Source: an uncultured Treponema sp. (GTDB taxonomy: Bacteria; Spirochaetota; Spirochaetia; Treponematales; Treponemataceae). From it: 11,071 nucleotides of DNA. The stretch is taken from assembly GCA_937890485.1 (NCBI GenBank), contig CALBXN010000082.1, positions 1 to 11,071 of the forward strand, given 5' to 3'. A program made the position numbers and the translations under genes. Shown piece after piece: positions 1 to 6,056 of the stretch (position 1 is its first letter; the number at the start of each line of letters is the position of its first letter). The notes under the pieces were generated by a model. It did no database searches, had not been told where the DNA came from, and saw only the letters and a program-made list of their open reading frames with translations.

Positions 1-117
1 AGTTCCCTTATAATCAGCAAAAATATCTTTTCTAAAATTATGTTTACCGTAATCTAATGCAACACAAATATATTTGGGTTTAATTTCGTTAATAATTTTA
101 ACTAAAATTTGCGTTTT
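1..117 (-). pseudogene. Fragment of PolI-type 5'-3' exonuclease, N-terminus missing
   Basis: An open frame runs off the left edge and reads about 39 residues, including the stretches KIINEIKPKYICVALDYG and NFRKDIFADYKGT. This matches the early part of the 5'-3' exonuclease (PIN/FEN-like) domain of bacterial DNA polymerase I, where a 'KP...(V)AFD...FR...YKG' pattern is conserved. The frame is closed upstream by an in-frame TAA at 118-120, with no ATG, GTG or TTG between that stop and the conserved block. The N-terminal strand that carries the first catalytic aspartate (the 'DGNS'-like motif) is absent, and I find no sequence for it in the next 90 bases. It is therefore a decayed or recombined remnant, or a host piece joined by misassembly. 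A phage gene with a non-standard ATT start is possible but would lack that catalytic segment. The family call is fairly sure; the origin is not. Confidence 0.55.
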
Positions 118-211
118 TTATAAAATAATAGTAATGATAGATGTTTTAAATGTTTTGTATAAAATTATGCTTTTTGTCTAATACTAAAACATATAAAAAT
201 AACAATAAAAA
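118..211. other. AT-rich intergenic stretch after the operon terminator
   Basis: This stretch separates the terminator of the phage operon from the exonuclease fragment. It is very AT-rich and holds no open frame of useful length, no convincing promoter and no clear repeat. If the phage genome is linear and protein-capped like phi29, a genome end could lie here, but no inverted terminal repeat can be tested because the other end is not in the window. Confidence 0.5.
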
Positions 212-241
212 GAGTGCTACCAGTTGATACCAGTAGCACTC
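204..241 (-). terminator. Rho-independent terminator of the phage operon
   Basis: Read on the minus strand, the arms GAGTGCTAC and GTAGCACTC (233-241 and 212-220) form a perfect 9-bp stem followed by TTTTTATTGTT. In minus-strand RNA the stem continues inward by U-G, G-U and G-C pairs, giving 12 pairs around a UAUCAA loop. On the plus-strand RNA two of those inner pairs would be C/A mismatches, which supports function in minus-strand transcripts. It lies 44 bases after the stop codon of the 99-aa gene, the last gene of the block. Confidence 0.9.
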
Positions 242-285
242 ACAAGAAAGGAGTTAAAACAGATGTAAGAAATAATCACATGAAA

Positions 286-585
286 TTAGTCGATTAACGT
301 GCTTTCAAATTCAAGTTCATTTCTTGCAAGTTCAATGATGAAATCTTCAACAGTTTTCACAAGAAATGCAGGTGTAAGATTAAGTGTCAGGTTAAATCTT
401 TCAATCTCACAAACTGTAACACGTTTAATGTTGTTACCTGCAAAGCATTTATCAAACGCTTTTACAATCTCACTTTTAGTAGGTTTTCCGAAAAGCAGAT
501 ACTTGTGTGTACCACTCGGAGTATCATCTGTATAAGTGTTGTAAATAGTTGCGATAGTAACAGGTGTTTTAATTGTGCTATTCAT
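286..585 (-). CDS. 99-aa protein of unknown function, last gene of the block
   Basis: I do not recognise a family. The start ATG at 585 is well set by GAAAGAGAGGT seven bases upstream, the same ribosome binding motif used by the capsid and portal genes. The protein has no signal peptide or membrane segment; an N-terminal part with 'TPSGTHKYLLFGKPTKSEIVKAF' spacing suggests a small alpha/beta fold, and the C-terminal third (about residues 72-95) is helical and acidic. It has its own near-consensus promoter (633-661) with a palindrome over the -10 box, and it ends just before the operon terminator. A separately driven small gene at the end of a structural operon fits an early, regulatory or host-takeover protein, but that is inference only. 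Confidence 0.85.
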   Translation of the reverse strand: MNSTIKTPVTIATIYNTYTDDTPSGTHKYLLFGKPTKSEIVKAFDKCFAGNNIKRVTVCEIERFNLTLNLTPAFLVKTVEDFIIELARNELEFESTLID

Positions 586-632
586 GGTTAATACCTCTCT
601 TTCTTTTTAGCACTGATTTTCTTTACATTATT

Positions 633-661
633 ATTCTATCAAAGATAGTTTCTTTTGTCAA
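633..661 (-). promoter_or_regulatory. Sigma-A-type promoter of the 99-aa gene
   Basis: On the minus strand TTGACA (656-661) is followed by exactly 17 bases and then TAGAAT (633-638). The -35 box is perfect and the -10 box differs from TATAAT at one position; the bases TGA before it give an extended -10 (TGN). The transcript would begin near 626 and reach the ATG at 585 after about 40 bases. This is the only near-consensus promoter I found in the window. Confidence 0.85.
636..648. promoter_or_regulatory. Candidate operator palindrome overlapping the -10 box
   Basis: CTATC-AAA-GATAG is a perfect 5-bp inverted repeat with a 3-base centre. It covers three bases of the -10 box and most of the -10-proximal spacer of the promoter at 633-661, where a bound repressor would block RNA polymerase. 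It is short enough to arise by chance in AT-rich DNA, so the function is a suggestion. Confidence 0.4.
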
Positions 662-679
662 TAGATAATTATAAATTTT

Positions 680-3397
680 TTACGGTGTATCTTCATTGAT
701 AAACACACCAGTTTTTAACAACATTTCAATTTCTGCTTTTTCTTCCTCAGTAGCAGTAGTAGCAAGATTGATATTATTAACCTGTACCAGTCCTGTAAGA
801 GTAGATAACTGTACACTCTCATACTGTGCTACACCGTCTATATCTTCATCAGGTTTAATACCTACATTCTGTGTAATGATATAGTAAGGATAGTTTTTAC
901 CTAATGTTAAAGCACTTTCTGTAGTTGTCTGAATGACGTTGCTATTGTAGTCACCTGTGTTAGTAGCTACATAAGGAATATCATCTGCAATACTACCTGC
1001 AAACTGATAAAGTATATCATCATTATACAGTAATTTAGCAAGACATTTAGCAGACAGAACATCGAAAGTATAAATCAGGTGAATTGCTTTATTTCTTACA
1101 ACGTCAATATCTAACCTCTGAATACCGATAAAAGGTAAGTAAATATCTAATGTAGTAAACGGACTATAATCAATCACGTTTTCAAATACTTCATTTAATG
1201 TTACTGTACCACAATCAATATCAATAGGTGTTTCCGCTACAACGTCTGAAAGCACCTGTGTATCATAGTTAGCAAGTTTAACCGTTTCTCTATCATCTGC
1301 TACAGGTATTTCAACATAAGTCTTATATACCCTGTAAATGAACTGTGACATATCAACATAACTTGTGCTTTGTCCACTACCCTGATAGAAACGCTTTTTA
1401 GATACTTCTGCTAACTCTGCAAGTGTGGGATTATACACGTTACAAAAACCAAAATCTTCATTAACAACAGGTGGAGTAATAGAAGTAGCAGTAACAGTAA
1501 CAACAATATCACCTGTAATGTAACGTCTGTTATCACCGTACATAAGCATTTCAAAAAAGTTAAATTCTTCTGCACTTGACGGATAATGTCCAGTCCTGTA
1601 AAAGTTAGTTGTTGCTACACCGTCAATAGTAACAGATATATTTTCACTTTTTATCTCATATCCTTCAAGTGCAACTGCCTGTATCTGAATATTAGTATTC
1701 TTAGAAATAACACCGTCAGTAGGTATGATTGCAGGTGCAGGATTTTGACTTCTCATATTTGTGAAGTTACACGTTAAAGTATATGTATCAATAGAAGCAG
1801 TAACAGCAATAGCAACATCACCTGTAACATTCTGAATTGAAAAGTTAAGAATGTAACCATCACTGTCAAGTGTATACGTCTGTGTAACACCGCCCATAGT
1901 AATACTAATGTCAGCAGGTTTAATATAGTAAGGACTATAACCACTACTATAATTATTAACTCTGATAGTTCCTGTAACTGTGTCACCGTCATTGATTTTG
2001 TTACCTGTCTGAATACCGCTGATAGCTATAAACTGACAGTTAGTTAAACTCTGTGTGAAATTATGTTGTAATGCAACAGCGTTACCAGTGATAATAATAT
2101 CACCTTGCACGTTATTGATACTGATAGTTGCAACAGTACCGTCAGCGTTTAATGTAGGTGTAACTGTCTGATTGTTATGACTTACTACCAGTGTACCACC
2201 TGTAAAAGTATAGTGTGCATCACACGTTAAAGTAGCACTGTAATTCTGTCCCTGTTCAATAGTAGTAGCAGAGTTACTATTAGTAGCATGATTAAGTGTT
2301 GAAGTAATATCATATTGCGGTAACTCATTTGTAGCAGTAGCACTGATATAAATATCACCTACAACATCTGTTATGTTTATAGTAACAGTCTGCTTGTCTT
2401 GACTTATAGTAAAAGTTTCATCAAATTCACCGCAAGTTACTACAACATTTTCAGTGTTGAAATGATAACCTGTATTTGCAGTTAAAGTAGCTGTGTAAGT
2501 TTGGTCACTATCAATAGTAGTAGCATTGTTATTAGTAGTACACTGTGTAAGATTATTTGTTACATTGTAAGTAACAGTAGCTTGCATAGCTTCAAAAATA
2601 CTACCATCTAATGTACCAACATTTTCATTGATAGCATCAGCACCGTTAATATCAAAATAAGTGTAAGCACGTCCATTATCATTACTGATATTTAATGCCC
2701 ATGCACCGTTATTATAAGTAGCATATTTATCATTAAGTGCTTTAGTAAAGTCAATGTAAGCTACAGTATACCAGTCTACACCGTCAACAGTAGTTAAACC
2801 ATCAAAACCGTTAATAGTAGCAGTAACATAGTAGTTTTTACTGTTGTAAGTACACACTAAATACAGTTTGTTGTTTCGTGGATTGAAAGTATTACCGTCA
2901 ACATCTGATTTTTTAATACCGTAACCTTCATTAGCAATTAACGCTATTCTGTTACTGTTTTTATACAGACTGTTTACAGTATCAACGAATAAAAAAGGTC
3001 TGCCCGAACTTGCATAAGCAACATGACTGCCACTTATAACACCATTCTCAATAAAAGAAGTTTTACAGTTACTTACACAATGTTCCATATTGATTAAGTG
3101 AACTTCACCTGTATTTGCATCACTTAAAGTTAATGCAGGATATGTAAAAACTGCATCACCTGTAATGTATTGGTCAGGAATGTAAATTCTTATTTCAGAC
3201 GGTGTATCATATTCAACAGCAACATTAGTAATATCAACATTGTTTACTACAACAGAAAGTTGTGATAAATCAATAATGTTTTGTCTTGCAGTAGGAAACC
3301 ACATATCATAGTAACCATCATAACCGCTAACAATAACACTATTGATGCTTCTATTACTTGAACCTGTTCTGTTACGTGTAATGTTATAATTTGCCAT
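680..3397 (-). CDS. Tail knob/fibre protein with four internal repeats, 905 aa
   Basis: The C-terminal third (about 645-900) carries the pattern of phage tail proteins related to the C-terminal part of phi29 gp9: 'NPTLAELAEVSKKRF' near 656, a 'DYSPFT..DIYLPFIGI' block at 743-759, a 'YTFDVLSAKC' block near 776-785, and a closing EEEKAEIEMLLKTGVFI (884-900) that parallels the 'NNNDLQEIRTIFDNGI' end of gp9. Between residues about 275 and 637 lie four beta-rich repeats of 80-100 residues, each ending in V/I-x-GD-I/V and a strand ending in AT-like residues (347-356, 430-440, 524-534, 627-637); they resemble surface repeat domains used for binding. The N-terminal 270 residues are not recognised. 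The start follows the previous stop as TAA-T-ATG with AAGGGGG upstream. Likely role: distal tail, receptor recognition and DNA ejection. I see no long hydrophobic loop like that of gp9. Confidence 0.85.
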   Translation of the reverse strand: MANYNITRNRTGSSNRSINSVIVSGYDGYYDMWFPTARQNIIDLSQLSVVVNNVDITNVAVEYDTPSEIRIYIPDQYITGDAVFTYPALTLSDANTGEVHLINMEHCVSNCKTSFIENGVISGSHVAYASSGRPFLFVDTVNSLYKNSNRIALIANEGYGIKKSDVDGNTFNPRNNKLYLVCTYNSKNYYVTATINGFDGLTTVDGVDWYTVAYIDFTKALNDKYATYNNGAWALNISNDNGRAYTYFDINGADAINENVGTLDGSIFEAMQATVTYNVTNNLTQCTTNNNATTIDSDQTYTATLTANTGYHFNTENVVVTCGEFDETFTISQDKQTVTINITDVVGDIYISATATNELPQYDITSTLNHATNSNSATTIEQGQNYSATLTCDAHYTFTGGTLVVSHNNQTVTPTLNADGTVATISINNVQGDIIITGNAVALQHNFTQSLTNCQFIAISGIQTGNKINDGDTVTGTIRVNNYSSGYSPYYIKPADISITMGGVTQTYTLDSDGYILNFSIQNVTGDVAIAVTASIDTYTLTCNFTNMRSQNPAPAIIPTDGVISKNTNIQIQAVALEGYEIKSENISVTIDGVATTNFYRTGHYPSSAEEFNFFEMLMYGDNRRYITGDIVVTVTATSITPPVVNEDFGFCNVYNPTLAELAEVSKKRFYQGSGQSTSYVDMSQFIYRVYKTYVEIPVADDRETVKLANYDTQVLSDVVAETPIDIDCGTVTLNEVFENVIDYSPFTTLDIYLPFIGIQRLDIDVVRNKAIHLIYTFDVLSAKCLAKLLYNDDILYQFAGSIADDIPYVATNTGDYNSNVIQTTTESALTLGKNYPYYIITQNVGIKPDEDIDGVAQYESVQLSTLTGLVQVNNINLATTATEEEKAEIEMLLKTGVFINEDTP

Positions 3398-3398
3398 A

Positions 3399-3839
3399 TT
3401 ATACTGCCCCCTTACCAGTTATTAAAATATACTCAGGTGCATCATAATTTTTGAATGGTTTTTGAAAGTCAACAGTAGTTACATTTTTACGAACTTCTCT
3501 TACATAGTTTTCATCTATGTAATTGTTACCATTTTCAGATTTAATAATAGTTGCAACTGAATTAAGAATATCAGTCATAAAGGATTGCAGAACGTCACAA
3601 CGCAAAGTAAGCTGATAAATTTTATTAGGAAACACTTGAACATTCCTGATAAAATAATACCTGCCAAAATCAGGAATATAAGCATAATTACTATCAATAA
3701 AAGTATCACTTTTAAGCACAATAATAGGTGTTCTAACATCTGCTCTATCCTTAAACTTTATCTGATATTCAACCTCATTAGTTAATGTTTTTCTTATAAC
3801 ATTATCTCTGTCAGTTGTCTTGTATAATTTCATTAACAT
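3399..3839 (-). CDS. Tail knob N-terminal-domain-like protein, 146 aa
   Basis: A longer frame opens at 3902, but the ATG at 3839 is chosen because AGAGAGGTGAT sits just upstream (3843-3853), the upstream extension runs through a hairpin, and homologous-looking sequence starts at MLMKLYKTTD. Residues 52-64 (YAYIPDFGRYYFI) and 75-88 (YQLTLRCDVLQSFM) match the spacing of the phi29 gp9 N-terminal region (a 'YI...KWFYAFV ... VHFEIDVLQTW' pattern). In phi29 this belongs to the tail-tube part of the distal knob. Here it ends after 146 residues, and the remaining knob-like sequence is in the next gene, which starts one base after its stop codon. The two proteins probably assemble together at the tail tip. 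The pairing with gp9 is by motif and order, not alignment. Confidence 0.8.
   Translation of the reverse strand: MLMKLYKTTDRDNVIRKTLTNEVEYQIKFKDRADVRTPIIVLKSDTFIDSNYAYIPDFGRYYFIRNVQVFPNKIYQLTLRCDVLQSFMTDILNSVATIIKSENGNNYIDENYVREVRKNVTTVDFQKPFKNYDAPEYILITGKGAV
3407..3413 (-). promoter_or_regulatory. Ribosome binding site AAGGGGG of the 905-aa gene
   Basis: AAGGGGG lies 9 bases before the ATG at 3397 and within the last codons of the upstream gene. It differs from the GAGAGGT/GTGAGGTGAT pattern of most other genes here. Together with the TAA-T-ATG junction it suggests translation is coupled to the upstream knob gene. Confidence 0.6.
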
Positions 3840-3842
3840 TAT

Positions 3843-3853
3843 ATCACCTCTCT
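3843..3853 (-). promoter_or_regulatory. Ribosome binding site that fixes the start at 3839
   Basis: AGAGAGGTGAT precedes the ATG at 3839 (and a second in-frame ATG at 3833) with the same spacing as in the ATPase and collar genes. It sits inside the reading frame of the longer alternative, which argues against the start at 3902. Confidence 0.8.
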
Positions 3854-3859
3854 GACATA

Positions 3860-3907
3860 AATAAAAGCGGTCAACGGTCAATGATGTTTCAAAAACCGTC
3901 AACCGCT
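3860..3907 (-). terminator. Hairpin with U-rich tail between capsid and knob genes
   Basis: In minus-strand RNA the arms AGCGGUUGACGGU and ACCGUUGACCGCU pair along all 13 positions, two of them G-U, around a 16-base loop, and are followed by UUUAUUUA. In plus-strand RNA the two wobble positions would be C/A mismatches, so the structure favours the minus-strand transcript. It starts 32 bases after the capsid stop codon. A leaky terminator would keep the capsid protein in excess over tail proteins; a processing or stability element at the 3' end of the capsid message is an alternative. Confidence 0.75.
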
Positions 3908-3939
3908 ATAATTATTATACGGTATTGATTATGTAATTA

Positions 3940-5100
3940 TCATGCAACAAAGAACACAACACAGTTCTCATTAAGGTCATTGTAATAGCTTGCATCGAAC
4001 TTGTAGTAGTTGTTGTAGAACTCTGCTTTCGCATTGTAGTTAGTGGTAACACGTCTGTCACTGTTGCAAACACCCATAGCATCACGGTCAAACATGACTG
4101 CAAGAATACCAGTAACAGTAATATCGTGACCAGTAGCAGTCTTAACAACGATTTTAGAAACATCGTTGAAACCGTAAGCAGTACCGCTACCCTGCCAGTA
4201 AGGAACACTTTCACTCTCAGGAAGTGCAACAAGATTGTTGTGGAAAGTATCACTTTCAAGATAAGCAGTAGCACTTGCCTTAAAGTCAGACAGCATTACA
4301 ATATGAAGCATATCAGCAGGTGTAAACCTGTCTTTACCACCTACGTTAAACAGACTGGAAATCTTAGAAAGTCTGTCAACATACAGGGACATAGTGTAGC
4401 TTGCAAATCTGATAAACTCAGGGTCAGTAACAGCGTCACTTGCAGTAAGGGACTTGTCAAATCTATCATTGTACAGTTTCAGCAGGTTCACGCATCTGTT
4501 AGTAGAAGTAGACGCATAGTTACCATTAAAAGCAGTAGCATCAGCATAAAAAGTTTCACCGATTGCGTTGTTGATAGTTCTCATAATAAGACTGTCAATC
4601 TTAATAGACATAGACTTATCAACAGCGTTGTAAAGCATGGACAGGAAACCGTTAAGCTGTGTAGCACTGGAAAAACTTTCCTTAACCTGCATTTCTGTAA
4701 AGGACATCGGAACTTCAAAAGTAACCTTACTATTGAAGAACTTAGCAGTTACAGACGGTTTGTAGAAAATGTTGGGGTCATAAGAGTGACCGTTTTCAAG
4801 TTCCCAACTCTCATTCTCTGTAGCTTCGGGAATGTCAGCAGAAATCTTTTCAAGAACACTACCGAACTCCCAACTATCCATAAGCATAGACGGAACATTA
4901 CCTGCATACGGACGATTTACAAAGATAACTTTTCCGATATGATTAACAAGTGACTTCACATAATTGTCAACGGAAGTAGCATCGAAAAGTTCAACACCTA
5001 CGTCAACAATATTCGATAAATCTTCTTTAACAACTTCGGTCTTACCTAAAATCTCAGAGGTAATACCATTCATTAACGCATAAATCTGTTTAACCTGCAT
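3940..5100 (-). CDS. Major capsid protein, phi29 gp8-like, 386 aa
   Basis: The protein has the features of phi29-type major capsid proteins with an HK97-like fold: an N-terminal helical stretch, a central helix-rich part with repeated aromatic residues, and a C-terminal beta-rich region with GILAVMFDRDAMGVCNSD (about 328-345) followed by TTNYNAKAEFYNNYYKFDAS, a block typical of this capsid family. It is shorter than phi29 gp8 (448 aa), which carries an extra Ig-like domain; none is evident here. The start ATG at 5100 has GAAAGAGAGGT upstream, and the site overlaps the stop of the 98-aa gene. Codons here appear more G/C-tolerant than in the fibre gene, as expected for a highly expressed gene. 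It ends in TGA and is followed by a strong hairpin. Confidence 0.92.
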   Translation of the reverse strand: MQVKQIYALMNGITSEILGKTEVVKEDLSNIVDVGVELFDATSVDNYVKSLVNHIGKVIFVNRPYAGNVPSMLMDSWEFGSVLEKISADIPEATENESWELENGHSYDPNIFYKPSVTAKFFNSKVTFEVPMSFTEMQVKESFSSATQLNGFLSMLYNAVDKSMSIKIDSLIMRTINNAIGETFYADATAFNGNYASTSTNRCVNLLKLYNDRFDKSLTASDAVTDPEFIRFASYTMSLYVDRLSKISSLFNVGGKDRFTPADMLHIVMLSDFKASATAYLESDTFHNNLVALPESESVPYWQGSGTAYGFNDVSKIVVKTATGHDITVTGILAVMFDRDAMGVCNSDRRVTTNYNAKAEFYNNYYKFDASYYNDLNENCVVFFVA

Positions 5101-5119
5101 AGCTTAAAACCTCTCTTTC

Positions 5120-5416
5120 TTATTCACCTTCACCAGTAGCTTCAACAAGATTAACAATAGTAACACCGTCTGCTTTAGTAACAACAATCTGTAACGTGCT
5201 TGCAGTAGCAATAATGTAGTCACCAAAATCAATACAGAAAATCTGAATAGGACTTACAATACCGTCAGTTCCCCAAACACAATTATAAGCAAAAATCGGT
5301 TTGTTACTCTCAAAACTTTTCTTAACTTCATCATAGATACCTGCAATAGTCTGACTTGTAGAACCTTTAGTTAAGTCAAGTCCTTTTGCATCAATCATAA
5401 CATAACCACCGTTCAT
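5120..5416 (-). CDS. 98-aa putative virion protein next to the capsid gene
   Basis: The start ATG at 5416 follows GAAAGAGAGGT by seven bases; an internal ATG at 5398 has no such site. The protein opens with a polar helix (GLDLTKGSTSQTIAGIYDEV), and from about residue 38 onward is beta-rich and ends in a TxV/VxNL-type strand and an acidic tail. It has no coiled coil, so although phi29 places its 98-aa scaffold gp7 at the same position before the capsid gene, this is not a gp7 look-alike. A small beta-rich protein between collar and capsid genes would fit a head decoration protein or a head fibre base. The function is not established from sequence. Confidence 0.8.
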   Translation of the reverse strand: MNGGYVMIDAKGLDLTKGSTSQTIAGIYDEVKKSFESNKPIFAYNCVWGTDGIVSPIQIFCIDFGDYIIATASTLQIVVTKADGVTIVNLVEATGEGE

Positions 5417-5435
5417 ACTAATTACCTCTCTTTCA

Positions 5436-5981
5436 TCAGAAAATTTTCAATGTCAATACCGTATTAACATCTACAAAAATAATATCACATAAGAAATTAT
5501 TTTGCAATAGTTCCTGTAAAGATTTTGCGTCAGAAATACGCAACATTCTACGTGTTAAAGTTCTGTTTCTTTCATTGTCGGTATTGATAGTATTTGTGCT
5601 ATCATCTTTATCATTGTTCACAAAGTTATCATCATTGTAAGCAGATACGGAATTAGTAGTAGTTCTTTCATCTACCATTTCATTATCATCTACAATCTGT
5701 TCTGTTACTGTTTCTTTGTCTCCTTGCAACAGGTTAGCTTTCAGAGCATAGTATTCAAGATTTTCAGTCCATTTCTTGTAATACATATTACCGATTAAAT
5801 CAGCTAAATCATCAACAGATAAATCACGTCCGATACGTGCTAACTTTCTTACACCGTGTAAGTTGTTGTAAAGTATGTCCATCTGTTCACCTGATAAATC
5901 ATCAAATTCTATCGGTAAAAGTCCTTTAGTCTGCATGGTAGAAAACAATCCCTGTTCTTCAAATTTTTCATAAACATACAT
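5436..5981 (-). CDS. Lower collar / head-tail connector-like protein, 181 aa
   Basis: The frame is open from a GTG at 5990, but that GTG lies inside the ribosome binding site GTGAGGTGAT (5986-5995), so the ATG at 5981 is the start. The protein has an N-terminal helical part (MYVYEKFEEQ..., 1-85) with a WTENLEYY segment near 71-78, a polar acidic middle rich in T, N and D including SVSAYNDDNFVNND (111-124), and a final beta-hairpin-like 'CDIIFVDVNTVLTLKIF'. This organisation and its place directly after the portal match the gp11-type lower collar proteins of phi29-like phages, though phi29 gp11 is longer (293 aa). Expected role: a ring below the portal to which the tail tube attaches. The call rests mostly on position and layout. 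Confidence 0.6.
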   Translation of the reverse strand: MYVYEKFEEQGLFSTMQTKGLLPIEFDDLSGEQMDILYNNLHGVRKLARIGRDLSVDDLADLIGNMYYKKWTENLEYYALKANLLQGDKETVTEQIVDDNEMVDERTTTNSVSAYNDDNFVNNDKDDSTNTINTDNERNRTLTRRMLRISDAKSLQELLQNNFLCDIIFVDVNTVLTLKIF

Positions 5982-5985
5982 TGTA

Positions 5986-5995
5986 ATCACCTCAC
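5986..5995 (-). promoter_or_regulatory. Ribosome binding site that fixes the start at 5981
   Basis: GTGAGGTGAT is spaced normally from the ATG at 5981. It is the same sequence that precedes the ATPase gene. An apparent in-frame GTG start at 5990 is part of this site and cannot be the real start. Confidence 0.8.
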
Positions 5996-6056
5996 TTAGA
6001 AAATTTCATCATAACACTGATTATTATAATCACAGAAAATGCAACAGGAATTGCAG
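5996..6056. other. Gap between portal and collar genes
   Basis: This is one of the few gaps above 50 bases inside the operon. It contains the small AT palindrome TGATTAT-T-ATAATCA (6018-6032) and no open frame with a ribosome binding site. The stem would be weak and has no T-run, so I do not call it a terminator. Confidence 0.4.

Noticed and set aside
98..105. Exo II Glu in place of Asp in the polymerase (E105) as a disabled exonuclease
   Set aside because: Glu can still bind metal, and the other exonuclease residues (D38, E40, N101, Y186, D190) are intact. The coordinates given here are residue numbers of the polymerase.
250..268. Plus-strand AAGGAG followed by ATG at 263
   Set aside because: The ATG is followed directly by TAA, so no protein is made; the region is on the non-coding strand after the 99-aa gene.
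3840..3902. A start at 3902 extending the 146-aa knob protein by 21 residues
   Set aside because: The extension runs through the hairpin and the ribosome binding site at 3843-3853, which points to the ATG at 3839.
3908..3939. A TATAAT box between the capsid stop and the hairpin as a tail-gene promoter
   Set aside because: TATAAT is present on the minus strand but no -35 box lies at 16-18 bases, and the hairpin with U-run would follow at once.
4126..4953. A 275-codon plus-strand frame across the capsid gene
   Set aside because: It lies wholly inside the capsid gene on the other strand, has no ribosome binding site and encodes no recognisable pattern; the capsid frame has clear family motifs.
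5120..5416. The 98-aa protein as phi29 gp7 scaffold
   Set aside because: Length and position agree, but it lacks the charged coiled coil of gp7 and is mostly beta-strand.
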